Shown here: one piece after another, positions 21,201 through 33,339 of the stretch | Numbering within the stretch: position 1 is the stretch's first letter | How the letters are laid out: every line of letters begins with the position of its first letter | Source of the DNA: Pseudocercospora fijiensis CIRAD86 | Taxonomy: Eukaryota > Ascomycota > Dothideomycetes > Mycosphaerellales > Mycosphaerellaceae | Reading direction: 5' to 3' | NCBI RefSeq assembly: GCF_000340215.1 | Contig: NW_006921534.1 | Location: 248,001-312,000 of the forward strand | Length of the DNA: 64,000 nucleotides | The notes under the pieces: generated by a model | Databases searched by the model: none | What the model saw: the letters and a program-made list of their open reading frames with translations, nothing else | What the model was told of the DNA's origin: nothing | Position numbers and translations under genes: made by a program

Positions 21201-23000
21201 TAATAGCGCTTAAGGTTAAGCCTACGGTATAGATAATAACAATTTCGGTAGTATAGCTAGAAGCTACGAAGATAGCGGCGGTAAAGTCGATTGTTCTAGT
21301 AACTTCGGCGGTAGCTATAGAGATCGCGGAGGTAAAGTTAATTGTCCTAACGATAATAAGATCGCCGGTAATACTCGTAACGCCGGCGTACGCTCTACCT
21401 ATAGTCCGTTATCTATCGAATGTTCTAGACCTACTAACCGAGCGCGTACTTCCTTAAGAGCCTCGTTAAGCGTCTTATATACGCTTTCGTGTCTGTCCCT
21501 TAGAGCTTCTAGTACGTTAAGTCCTATATCGGTAGTAGGGTTATACTAATCGTAACGCAAATAATAGACGTCGCCTTCGGTATAGTCCTATAGGTACGTA
21601 TAGTTAGGTCGATAGCGCTAGACGTACTCTCTTTTAATCGTATTAGTAGTATTAGCGCTCTTAGGTACGAAGTCCTACGTATCGAGATATAGGTTCTATA
21701 ATTAGGCTAGGTTATCGCGCTAGATAGCGTCGATCTTCTAGAAGATCTAATAGCCGCGAAGTAGCGGAGTCTCTTACTAAGCGCCTTCGAATAGATAGGC
21801 CGCTAGCGTCGCGCTCTAATTACGCCTAGTCGTAAGCAATTCGATAGCGCTTCTCTAACTCGCTTTCGTAAAGGAGTAAGTCGGGTTCGCTACTACGATA
21901 ACCGCTAGCGTATAGGCGCGTAGGTAGGCGAAACTCGTATCGCGCGGTAGCTTAAGGGCTAAATTAGGGAGGATTAGTCTCGCGTTAGCGAACTAGCGAC
22001 GCTACGCTATATTAAATTGTCTAATCGTTAGGCTAGTATCGTTTAATCTAGGCTCGTTAGGATAGGCCGCGAAGTAGTCCTCTATTTCTATCTAGTCCGC
22101 CTTATTCTTACCTTAATCGTTCTCTAAATTAGTACTATCCCGCTACGATTTATTCTCCTCCTAATTACTACCTAGCTCGCTATCGTCGGTATCGTTTCTA
22201 CTACCCTTTTCTCTAGCATTTTCCCGATCGCCGCCCTACTTATTACTATCGGCCTCCTTCTCCCTAGTATCCTAACTAATACCTTCCTAACTAGCGTTAA
22301 GGTCGCTACCTTTAGAGTCTCCCGTAACCTCTAGGGTATAGCCGGTAATAAATAGGCTATCGCTAGGAACGACGCGGCGCTTAGCCTCGTAGTCGGCGAG
22401 TATCTAGCTATAGTATTCTATACCTCTATTAGTAATATAGTAGTATACGCTATTACGGAGAAAGACGTAGCTGTCTATAACGAGTGCCTCGGTAGCTAGG
22501 AAAATAGAGTAGGTCGGCTAAGTAAAGGCCTTAGCTACCGCCGAGTAGAGAGCTACGAGCTATAGATCGCCTAATAAGAGATAGGCTAAGATCTGCCTAC
22601 GGGCTTCGGCGGTTTCCTAGGGCATTTCCTTCTTCTAGCGTAAGTAATAGGAGGGATCTTAGCCTCCTTCGTAGTAGCGATAGCCTTCCTTTCCGGTCTC
22701 GGTAATTGTAAACAATCCGTTTCCTATATCTATTAAAAGGCCGTTAGTACCTATTAGGCTTATTCTAACGCTAACTGTCTAAGTCGGTAGGCCGGCAATT
22801 TTCGTAATATATACTTTAATATTGTCTACCGTAAATTGTACGTCTTCCCTAAAGGAAACGCCTACTACGAGAACTTGCTTTTCTTATACTTACTATAACG
22901 GTTCTCCTAGATCCGACTCTATCGTAGGCGCCTCTAATATCGCGCTCGCCGAGCGAAATAAAATATCGACGTTCTATCGCAAAAAGGTAAGGAATATATT
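18213..23000 (-). pseudogene. Extra ~1,600-codon ORF downstream of pol
   Basis: A single minus-strand frame runs from about 23,000 to the stop at 18,213. I checked the same codon phase at 22,370, 21,488, 20,579, 19,409 and 18,419. It is interrupted almost only by TAG/TAA codons of RIP type. Legible stretches include PTYSIFLATEALVIDSYVFL, an acidic D/E/N-rich part, a helical RDRHESVYKTLNEALKEV near 21,450, a Pro/Leu-rich hinge (~21,000-21,400), NPVTSFRYPNGSLELDYLIF near 20,530, IITNPPTGFIVPIGIVKN near 19,360, and a basic tail (ESKRKRKRDALNA). It resembles no retroelement domain I know. It could be an envelope-like, second gag-like or captured gene. The true start is not identifiable. Confidence 0.6.
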
Positions 23001-23275
23001 CTAATTAAGAATTTAGGTTAGGATATTAAAATTAATGCTAATAGCGCGGATAGAATAGCGACTATCGGCAACCTAGGCCGGTTGCTATCTACGATAACGG
23101 TTAGGGTCTAAGATAGCGCGGTAGGAATAGGTTATCTACCGGTATATACGCGTTACGACTCTATAGAAGCTATATTGCCGCGCTAGCGCTCGGACCGACG
23201 CGGCTATATCTCGTCTAAAAAAGGCTAACGATAGCGTGTTTTCTTAACTACTCTCCTAATACTATTCTAGGGCGG

Positions 23276-26200
23276 TTACTCGTCTTCGGGATACGCTCGC
23301 TCGAACGCCTCGACTAATTCTCGCGTAGCTTCTAGATTATCGATATCGTACTAAACGTTATAGGCGTCGCTATAGCCGAGCTACTTAACTAGAAACTAGC
23401 GGATCGGCTTGCTATAGCGGACGACTATATACCTATCGAGTACCCTCTCTATCTCGTAGGAATCCCCTTCGTTATAATCGCTAAGTGCTTCTATAGCCGC
23501 TACCGGCGGTAGTTCGTAATTAGCCTTCTACCTAAAAGGATCTAGCTCCGACGAGGCCTTCTTAAGATACGCTATAGAGATTACTAGATAGATCTTTATA
23601 ATCGATAGCAGCTCGAGACAATATACGAGCCGGCCGATACGCTCGAGTACCTTAAATAGACCTTCGCGACGATAGCCGAACTTCCGTAATTAGCTTAGAA
23701 CCTTGTATCCCGAATAATTAAGCCTAACGGAGAGCTTAAGTATAACTTTGTCGCTTAGACGTAGCATTAATAGCTTATGCTTAGCGTTATATCGTTCTTT
23801 TATCTTTATCGCTCCCTAGGCTATCGTATCCTAAGCTTCTTTCTAGATTCTACTATAGGCCGACGCTAGTTCGTTAGGATAATTATCTAAGTACGTAATC
23901 GAGTCTAGATTTGTACGCGTTCCTATTACGATCTCGTTAGGCGACTATCCTATTATAGCGCTATAGGAATTGTTTAACGTAGCCTAGAGAGAGGCGATAT
24001 ACTATATCTAATCTTCGCCTAGGTATTCGGAGAGCTAGTATCGAAGCGCGGTCTTAACCGTCTAATTCGTTCTCTCTAATTGCCTATCGGTTTAGGGATA
24101 GTATACTATAGAAGTTAGTAGCTTAGAGCGTAATCGGTCGAAGACGCCTTTTATAAAGCCCGAGAGCTAACGCGGATCCCGATCGGCGATTATAACTATA
24201 GGAAAACTTATATCTATAAGATAGAGGTAGTCGATATACGCTACGCCCTATCGCGCTACTTCCTAATCTTTAGGACCTACGACTATCGCTACTTTTTTAG
24301 AGAATTTATACGTAGATATAAGGATAGTATCTATACTACTAGGGCTAACTAGTAGCGCTATTACTAGATCTACCGTAGCAGTATAGAAAACGCCCCTAGT
24401 CGGCGGGATAGGTTGCAATTCGCTATATAGCGTATAACGCTACGTCTAGATTAAGAGGCACTACTAGTAATAGTTAATATACTTACGGAGTTTCCTACTT
24501 ATACCCTAGATATAGAAGGACGCTTAGAGCCGGTCGTAGTAGCGATAGAACCCTTAATAGTGCCTATCGTCGTACGCTTACGTAAACACGTCCTTAACTA
24601 TAGACTAAGGGATATATAAACGCTCGCGACCTACCGTAGATTCGCGGTAGTAGAGTAGGTCGTTACGCTCGAAGAACTTAATCTCTAAGAGGTTGCTAAA
24701 CTCGTCCCTAGCGAACAGATCCTTGCCTTTATTATATAGAACTAGGTCTTTTATAATAGCGGGGATATCTACTCTATTAAGATATAAGCGCTCGAGCGCG
24801 TTACGCGCTCGCGCGCGGCGTACTAGGCGCTATACTATTAACTAGTAGTCGTCGTACTCGTACGCTAGCGAAAGCTTACGCTTAAATGCCGGATCTATTT
24901 CTACTAGAATTATATAGAACGCCCCTAGACCGGACGAACCGCTATAACTATAGTACGTAAAGGGATCTAAATTCTCCGCTTCTAGATCTTTCTTAGGGGA
25001 TTCGAGGTCGCTAAGAAGGCGACTAAGAGCGTCCGAAACTAGGTAGATACGGCCTAGGCGATATACTATACTAATACGAAACTAAGATAGGTATAGGGAT
25101 GCCTATACTAGCTTAAGGTTTTGTTTGCCTATATCGGTCGTCGTAGTTAGCGAGACCGAGTTAGTAAGGCCTACTACGGCGTAGTAATCCGTAAAAATCG
25201 TAGTAGAGTGCGCTAAAGCGTATATTAAATAGCCGATTTTTCTTACTATCTAGACAATCCCGGAATATTCTAGCTCCGTTAGCTAGTATCTCTTCTCCGC
25301 GTTACTTAATCCTCGGCTAAGGAATAGAATCGGCTAGATACGGTAGCGAGGAAACAGTTACGCTTTACCGTATTCGTCGAGGAGCGGCTCTAGATCGCCT
25401 TTAATATAGTAGACTACTACGCTATGCCTAAACTCCCTCGATAAGTCTATATTAGCGTAAAGTCGCCTAGAGTAGTCGAAGTAATAGAGGAATTCGGGCG
25501 ACCTAAATATAGACTAGAGGTAATTAAATACCTTAACTAATTCCTAGCGATACTATAGATTTTCCCTTAACGGAGTCGTCGCGACGAGCCGCTATCTTCT
25601 ATTACCTATTAGTAGGGCTCCCTTAAGCAATCTAGTCTTCTCGGCCTATAAAGGCGCGGCTATCTACGCGTAATAGGGTATATACTAACGGAGCTAGTTA
25701 GTTAAGCTAAGGTAGTGCTCTAATTTCTAGACGGACTCCGGGAACTAGAGCGAGGTAATCGTAGCGATTTTCTTATCGCTCGTCGCGAGACCTAGCCTAC
25801 TAACGTACTAGCCTAGTAATATCGCTAACGGGAAGCCGAGAAACGTCTTCTTCGGACTAATGCTAATAGAGATAGCGTCTAGTAGGCGAAAAACCTCCTC
25901 TAAATAGCGTAGATACTCCTCTAGCGTCCGCGAGAATACTATAATATTATCGATATATACTCGAGCGAAACCCCGATAGTCGCGTAGGATGCGATCTAGC
26001 TTCTACTAAACGAACTATATACTATTCGAGTAGCCTATAATAGCTACGTTAAACTGCTCCTATCCGCGGTAGATATTAATCGCTAGCTTATAGCGATCTT
26101 CCTTACGTACTCCCTATTAGTAGAAGAATGTTAGGCAGTCTATAGTGCTAATATAGTTACATCCTACTAGGAGGCCGAATAGGTCGGCTTAGAGCGGAAT

Positions 26201-27650
26201 CTAGTAGCTATCTAGTATAGATATATAGTTTAGGGCGCGAATGTCTACTACCGCCCTAGGCTTATTAACGTTGCCGCCCTTCCTATCGGATACGCGCTTC
26301 TAAACTATAAAGACGGGGAACCCGAAGGGTATTAGTTTAGTAGTAAACTCTATTTTGCCCTAGTTATAGAGATCTTCGTATATCTTATCGACTACTTCCT
26401 AATCTCGCTTTCCTAAATTAATTACCTTTAGCGGAGGGAGCTTATTAAGGTAGTCTAGGGTTATAGGAATCGGTATATATTTAGACTTAGGGATATTAAT
26501 AATAGTACGCCGATCCGTAAAGAGCTTAGGATATTTTTCTACTACTACGGCGATTGCGTTAGCCCGATCGAGCGCGCTATAAATAGTTATACCTAAGTCG
26601 TACTTCTACTCGAGCTCGGCTATTATTATTAGCGCGTTTAGATTTAGCGTAGCTAGCCTATAATCCTCGGCGTCTACGTAAAAAGCGCCTTTAAAAGTAG
26701 AATCTAGTAGCGTACTAATTCGCTAGCTAGCCTTTAGGAGTGCTTTAGAGGTAGAATTATTACGGACTTGCGCGTACGAGAAAGACGAGTCTACTAACTA
26801 ATTATATGCCGATACTAACGGCGGCGATCTAGTAGATAATCCCTAGGTAGATCTATACGGTTGTAGTACTAATCCTGCTTCTAGTAAGAAGTCGCGTTAT
26901 TATAGTAGATCGCGGGCAAAATTGACTAGGACTATAGTTACCGAACGAGGTAGAAGTAGGATATCGCCTACTACGCGGATAGGGCGATTTAAGACTAGTT
27001 TACCCTTTTTCCGCTTTACGCTAACCTTAAAGGTAGCGTTACCCTAATTAGCTACTATAACCTTCCTCGCTAGTACGTTAATCTTTATACCTTTAATAGC
27101 GACCGCGTCTATTCCCTATAGGACCTTAGCCTTTAGACTCGGGACTAAGTAGACCTCGCGGACTATGTAAGCGAGCGCTACCGTACCGTCCGTACGCTAC
27201 GATAGTATATAAAAATCTAACTAAATATACTCGGATATAGCCTAAGCTCCTACGATATCCCTAATTTTAAGCGGCTTATAAAGATAGAGAATCTAGATAT
27301 TAGGGCGCTACTAAAGTACGAATACTTTATCGGCGAGAGTTATAGTATAGCTAGTATCTAAATAAATCTACTTTATAGCGCCCTAGGGCGAAAACTAGTA
27401 GGGAAACGTTATATACTAAAAGTTACGAAAGGCGTAGCCGTACTATACCGACGGTAGCGCTATAGATCGGTAGACTATAGGGTTGTCTAGCGATCTTTGC
27501 TATATAGGCGGCGGCGGAGCTAATTTCTTCGAGTAGCCGGTATAAACGTAATAGTATAAGAGGTTCCTCGACGCGAATTTGTAACTATATATCTTATAGA
27601 TATAGGCGGACGAAAGATATAGACGAATACTAGAGGGGACCTTAATTTCT
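23276..27650 (-). pseudogene. Gypsy pol: protease, RT, RNase H, integrase, chromodomain
   Basis: Legible domains from right to left: a protease-like IYLDTSYTITLADK near 27,350; reverse transcriptase from KLPPLKVINLGKRD (~26,430) through PRAVVDIRALN to FARVYIDNIIVFS near 25,940, where the catalytic YIDD now reads YIDN; the integrase zinc-binding remnant and core near 24,550-24,000 (VIIADRDPR, YYP-TDRQLERTNQTVKTAL); and a C-terminal chromodomain (YEIERVLDRYIVVRYSKP, then VKWLGYSDAY-like) ending ELVEAFERAYPEDE-stop at 23,276. Many TAG stops replace Trp/Gln. Chromodomains direct integration to modified histones in known chromoviruses. Confidence 0.85.
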
Positions 27651-30600
27651 TAAGGGACTTTAGCCGTAAGCGAGAGAGGAGTGCCGATACTGCTAAAGTA
27701 GGCGCTATACTTAGACTAATATAGGTCCGAATAATATATATCTTTGCCTAGGTCGCCGAAGTAACTTTACTTAATAGGCTAGGAGTCGTCCGCGTCCTAC
27801 GAGCGGTCCTATAACTGTTCTAGGTTAGTATTCTCGGTACTATAATAGGCCCGTTTAGAAGGAATCTACTCCGGGGCTTCCTCGCTACCGAAGTGCGCTT
27901 ATAGACAATTATTCTAGCGCGGCTTCGTATCGGCGGCCCTATCGAGGCGCTTTAGATCCCTCTAAGGGAAGAACTTCTTCTATAGCTCGCTTCCGCTTAC
28001 GTTAGGTTGCTAATTGTTCTAGTAGTAGTTATTAGGACGATTCTACTATTTATTAGTATTAAAACGGGCGTAATACTCGCCTAACGATCCGGTTTAGCTA
28101 GGATTATCCTTCTAATTCTAAATACTATCGGCTCTTCTTAGTAGATTATCGCGACCGATTCCCTAATAGTTAGGCTAGCGACGATTCTTACCTCCGGCAG
28201 CTGTCTACTCCTATATATAGAACTTCTTCTCGTAGGCTATAACGAATTCGTCTGTCGTCGTATCCTCGTCTAGTTCGAATAGAGTCTCCTAGAAACGCGG
28301 CTCTAAACGGCGATAGGCCTATAGGATCTATAGTTCTTTACTAAAGCTAGCGTCGCCCGCTAACCTTATCGTCGTAATAATATAGTCTATAATCGACTTT
28401 CCTACTCTAACGTCCTTCTAGCTATACGATTGCTAGTTAAGTAGCTTTATCGCCTTTACTACCGAGGTCCGAAACTTTCTAGCGCTTACTAAGCTTCTCT
28501 TACTAACGCTTAATACCGTACCTTTTACGAAGATAGCGGCGATTTTAACTAGAAATCTACGCCTAGTACTAGGTCTATACGATTCCGCGGAAACAAAGGG
28601 AAATATTAAGGCGAACCTCCTCTAATCCTACGATATATATATAGTCCTTAGCCGCCGAGATAAAGGCGTATACCGATCGGTAGGTTATTTTATTGCCTAC
28701 TAAGGCGTAATTGCCGTCGCTATATTCTATTATACTTAAAGTTAGGTCGAAGAATCCTAGATAGGCTAGATCGAACCTAGAGCGGTACCGATAGTCGGCC
28801 GGTTCTTCGGAGTCTAATTTAGACGAGGAACGATCTCTATAATAGCGATAACGGCGAAACCGGCGATACGCGCCGTATTTCCGCTATAGTAGCTATAGTA
28901 GCTATTATCGTCGCTCGACGAACTATTAGATAGCGAAAGGGAACTACGAGTACGATACTTTCTATTCTAGTTCTTACGCTAATAACCGGGATTTAGCTCG
29001 CTATACTCCGTATAGCTATCGTATCGGTTAGCATTATACGAGCTACTATTTTATATATAAGGGCCTAGCGTATAAGCTTGCTAGTAAGCTTGTTAGTAAT
29101 AGCGAGGATTATCTAGACGAAATTAGCGTAACTAGCCTATATTCCCTCTAGTATAGGTAGCGTAGCCCTAGGGCGGCGCTTATTAATAGTAGTAAGGGTT
29201 ATCGGGAGCGAATTAGCGTATCTAGCTAGGAGTAGCCTAGCCCTAGGCATACGGTTGCTAGTAATAACGTAGATCGGGAGCGAAAGGGCCTATCTAGCTA
29301 GTACTTCCGTTACGTTTAGGCTTATAAGTAGCCTAGCCCTAGGTATACGGTTGCTAGTAATAACGTAGATCGGGAGCGAATTAGCCCGTTTAGTTAGCAT
29401 TTCCGTTGCGTTTAGGCTTACGAGTAGCCTAGCCCTAGGCGTACGTTTACTAGTAATTACGTAGATTATTAGGAGCAAATTAGCCCGTCTAGCTAGCATT
29501 CCTATCGCGTCCTAGTTGCTAGTAGTAGCGAGGATCTCCGCTAGTATTCCCTCTACTATAGGTAGCGTAATTATAGCCTTAATTACCGTCTAGACCTAAC
29601 CGCGGGCCGCTGCTAGCTAGTTAGCCGTCGGGCGAGTCGTTCTAATCCTATAGCGAGTCGCGGCGGCTGCTCTTAGAAACTAAACCTACTCTCTTAAGTC
29701 GCGACCTCTAACGCCGGCTAAGATAGTCCTCGACTTGTTCTCAGAACTCGTAGCTATAGTAGCCGTCGCGGTCTTCCTACCCTAGATCGTCCTAGCTAGC
29801 GTAGGAGCGATCGCTACCTATAATACGCGAACGATCGTCGCGACTATTATCGTAGTCTTCGGGGCCCGCCTAGGAACCGGTCTAATCCGGTTAAGAAGAA
29901 AGGCATTGTTCTATAAGAAATTAGGCGAGGCGATTATCTAAGATAATACCTCGACGTAATACCGACTCCTATAAGGTATATAGGCGGTACTAGTCTAGCT
30001 ATTTACGGATCTCGCTACGATCTAGCTCTATCGTAGACCCTATAGATAGCAGATACTAGTACCGGCTACGAGGCTCGCTATTACCTAGATTTCCCTTCGT
30101 TAGCCCGCGGCCTCGCGGCGCGTCCTTATAATTATAGTCTATCGGGCCTCGCCTGTTATCTAGTAGAAGATACGGCGAGGATTTATCGCTAGAGATCCTT
30201 ATTAGTAACGGTCTACGTAGAAACATAGAGGGCAATATACTATCTATATAATTATTAGGACGTCGCGCGCGTAGTTATTCCGAATAGGTAGTAGCTCTAG
30301 GCGGTCGATATCTACTCGGAGAGGGTAGTAGTAACGACGCCGCCTACTAAGTAATCGGCGAAAACTCCGGTACCCGCGAAGAAGGCGAGCGATAAGTAGC
30401 CGGATTAGGCTACGGGCGTTACTCTCCTACTCGTACTCGTTCGATGTCCGCGGGCGAGTATACCTTAAGGTAAAACTATTTATAATAGTACGAATCGCGA
30501 GTATTCGGAAAAGCTGCCTTTAGTTCCTTAACCGATTGTATTAAGGTACCTTTATCGACTACCTACTAGCTAGGGAAGTCGATTCCGTCGAGGGTATAGA

Positions 30601-31200
30601 GGTATAGTTCGTCGATCTTAGCCTAAGACAGTAGCGGATTTCCTAGTCGCGGGTAGTATTATAGGACGTACGAGGTAAGTAGGTCTATACGGCCGTACTT
30701 TGCTCTAAGTTAGACTATAAAATTCTCGCTATACCGGACGTAGTAACCGATAAAGGTACAAATACGTAGGATATAAGACGTAGTATCTAGTAATCTAAGA
30801 TTACGGTACTATAGTAGCGGTCGGACCGCTAGTTTAATAGATTTGTACTTCTATCTAGGTTAGAAGCGAAACAAAGCGTAGGATTAACGTAAAGCGTTAT
30901 ATAGTAGAGTATCGTTACGAAGGCTAGCCGGATTAGTAGCAAAAGGTGGTTTGTTAACTAGTTAGGGCTAATCCTTCCGTAGTTCCTCGAAGGGTGCCTT
31001 CCTAGGGATACGGGGAAATAGCTACTAGCCGCTAAAGCGCGGCTACCTACCGAATTCGCGGTTAGGCGATTCGGGGTATATAGTGTATTAGTATTAGCGA
31101 GGTACTATAGTAGGTAGCCGCCGACTAGTACGGAATAGTGTAAATCGAGTAAATATCGGTCGTAATATAGCGAGTCGAATCGTCGCGGTCGGCGCTAGAT
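27651..31200 (-). pseudogene. Gypsy gag region
   Basis: Coding-like frame with RIP stops between the right LTR and pol. A gag-like SVKELKAAFPNTRDSYYY lies near 30,530, and a Gln/Tyr/Pro-rich part (FAPDNPYYY, GYATYTRGNIG) at ~29,000-29,500. A zinc-finger-like remnant (YKIYSYKFASRNLLYYYVYT, Cys and His positions probably mutated to Tyr) lies near 27,560. The gag/pol boundary is approximate. Confidence 0.6.
29215..29520 (-). repeat. 96-bp tandem repeat inside gag
   Basis: The phrase GTAGCCTAGCCCTAGG recurs at about 29,232, 29,328 and 29,424, and each copy is followed by TTGCTAGTAATAACGTAGATC-like sequence. The 96-bp period (32 codons) keeps the gag frame, giving a repeated YYQQPYAQG-like, Pro/Tyr/Gln-rich peptide. 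Confidence 0.7.
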
Positions 31201-31323
31201 TAGGAGGATCCTTAGCTAATCGTCTCGGTTCTCGTCGTAATTAGGACTAATAGCTCGGTTCTAGTAGAGGAGTTAATTAGTATAGAAGCCAATTAGGTCG
31301 TAATCTTAGCGAAGCTACTAAGT

Positions 31324-31494
31324 TGTTAGGATACGCTCTATAGAGCGGAGACGGATACGATTCTAGTATATAAAGATAATTGATTGTTAGTTAGTTACTA
31401 GCCTAGGAAACTATATATATTAATCGTTATAATCTACGGCAGGATCGACAGTATCCGAAGTAGGATCGGCCGCGCTAGTGTCTAAACCGTAACA
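31324..31494 (-). repeat. Gypsy LTR (5' LTR in element orientation)
   Basis: 171 bp, TGTTAG...TAACA, directly followed by the second TCGAT. Near-identical to 17,743-17,913. Confidence 0.9.
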
Positions 31495-31499
31495 TCGAT

Positions 31500-32245
31500 T
31501 TAATTCTTCGAAACCTATTAAATAACTTTCTAGTCTAAAATTTCTATTAATAAAATGTAAAGTAATTCCCAGATAATCGTAGGTATTATTGCGGGAATTC
31601 CATTCGTCGAATGTTAAAGAGAATCTACTAGTATTCTTTTTAATAATTCGAATATATTTATCTAGTTCGGTAGTATAAAATAGATTAAAAGCTCTAGTAA
31701 TAGTTTGTCTAGAAGGTATATCGCCTACTTCGTTATTTAAATAGGTGATTAAGTTACTAAAACTTTTACTAGATACTATACTAAAAGCTAGATTATTATT
31801 AATAAGAAAGAGTAATAGTAGTCTAATAAATTCTTCGCTATTAAATAAGCCGAAGCTTTTACGTTTTCTAAGATTAGGTATAGGTTCTATAGTTAAATGT
31901 GAGTCTAAAGTAGATTGATTGCTACCTATAATACTAGATTGACTATTATTATTATCGTTATCGTTACTATCGCTAGTATAATCGCTATCTTTAGACGTTA
32001 CTATATGTTTATGTAGTTTACTATAATGCGCGTATAAATTAGTTGTATTAAACGGCCAAGTCTTATTCTTATAGACTTTATTACAGGTTGTACAAGTAAT
32101 AGTAAAGGTCCGTACTTTATTTTCCTTATAAGGGTCTAAAGAATAATTAAATAGTCGTTCTTTAATAGGAGGAGGCGCGTCTTTTAGCGGCGGTAATATA
32201 GCATCTGGTTTATTAAAATTATATTTAGGGGCTATTATTATATAT
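31500..32245 (-). pseudogene. hAT transposase, N-terminal part
   Basis: Starts near 32,245, where the first codons read ATA rather than ATG. It contains a BED zinc finger with two Cys and two His (TCTTCNKVYK ... NLYAHYSKLHKH, ~32,040-32,115), a Ser/Asp/Asn-rich linker, and the hAT catalytic-region motif FSLTFDEWNSRNNTYDYLGI near 31,600. Trp codons are intact. The frame stops at the Gypsy target site and resumes at 17,742. Expression would be divergent from accessory gene A across a palindromic promoter. Confidence 0.8.
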
Positions 32246-32437
32246 ATAAGCTCTATACAGAACTTAGCTATTTATAGTATATAGTATAGATAACTAGCAA
32301 ATAGAAATATAATAAATAGTTTAATAAATTATTTCTTTTAAATAGTTTAGTATGTATCAAAGTATATAGACTTGATAGTATATAGTATAAGGTCTCTTAG
32401 TATAGTATAGAGTATAGAGTAGATAGTAGTCTAGTAG

Positions 32438-32865
32438 TATAGTATACTAGAAAACTATAGAAAAGAAAATCAACTCTAGAGGGATAGAGGCCGAGTATAT
32501 ATATTACGCTCGCCTCTCGAATTAAGGTTTAGGTACAATATTATAACTATAAAATGTTATATTATTATAATGTTATACTAAAATAACTATATAACGATAT
32601 AATATTATACAGGTATAATAATATAATAAGATAATAGAATAAGATAATAATATTATTTTATAATAAAGGTATTATATTATTATATTATCCTAAGATAATA
32701 GTATAAGGTTATTCTATTATTTTTAGATAATATAATAATAATAATATATTACATAGTTATAATATTATATATAAACCTTAATTCGAGAGGCGAGCGTAAT
32801 ATATATACTCGGCCTCTATCCCTCTAGAGCTGATTCTCTTTTCTGTAGCTTTCTAGTATACTATA
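32438..32865. repeat. 428-bp long-armed palindrome, copy 1 (putative bidirectional promoter)
   Basis: Arms of about 105 bp, containing CTCTAGAGGGATAGAGGCCG and CGCTCGCCTCTCGAATTAAG, are inverted around a ~210-bp AT-rich core. It lies between the divergent starts of the hAT transposase (minus) and accessory gene A (plus). Copy 2 at 33,935-34,360 has the same arms but its core in the opposite orientation. Confidence 0.85.
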
Positions 32866-32996
32866 CTACTAACGACTTCTCTATACTCTATTCTAGAGGC
32901 TAGAGTCTATACTATTCTATAGTATACTACTACGACTATACCAAGTAAGTATCTAATACAAAAAACTAATATTTATTTACTAATATAATTATTAGA

Positions 32997-33339
32997 ATGT
33001 CTACTACTCCCTCTATCTTACTCTTCCCTAAAGGCGACCCTACGACTATTGATATAGTGCCTAAGAAGATACTTATAAATCCTAAAACAGGCCGTAAGTC
33101 TATATATTATCTCTATTTAACTAAAACTATAATATTAATATTTAATAGAACCCTTTAAATCTATAGGCTAAGCAGCGAAAGGCGGGACTACAAATCAAGA
33201 TCCTTATATTAAAACTAAGGTCTTTAAGCCTTTTAGTCGAAGGAACAAGAAGGAAACTTCTATATTTATACCTAGGAAAAAGGCTAAGACGAAATTCTAT
33301 CCTAAGAAAGAAGGATTTAAACCGGATAGTTTTCGGTAA
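32997..33339 (+). CDS. Accessory gene A: small Lys-rich protein, two exons
   Basis: Spliced model: exon 1 32,997-33,093, intron 33,094-33,175 (GTAAGT...AGCAG, 82 nt), exon 2 33,176-33,339; 86 aa with no internal stop. It begins MSTTPSILLFPKGDPTTIDI and ends in a very basic tail (PRKKAKTKFYPKKEG). The leader CTATACCAAGTAAGTATCTAAT, shared with gene B, precedes the ATG. The basic tail suggests nucleic-acid binding or nuclear import, an inference only. Further 3' exons are possible. The family is unknown. Confidence 0.5.

Larger units (their letters stand above)
17743..31494 (-). mobile_element. Complete chromodomain Ty3/Gypsy retrotransposon with extra ORF
   Basis: Flanked by 171-bp direct LTRs and a perfect 5-bp target duplication TCGAT (17,738-17,742 and 31,495-31,499). 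Element orientation is minus: a purine tract (AGGGAGGAGG, 17,915-17,925 complement) abuts the left LTR, and gag, protease, RT, RNase H, integrase and chromodomain follow in that order from right to left. At 13.75 kb it is about twice the usual size of a fungal chromovirus because of a ~4.8-kb open frame after pol. It is heavily RIP-mutated yet keeps many CpG sites. Confidence 0.9.

Noticed and set aside
22822..23004. Plus-strand 60-codon ORF within the Gypsy element
   Set aside because: It is a shadow of the extra minus-strand ORF.
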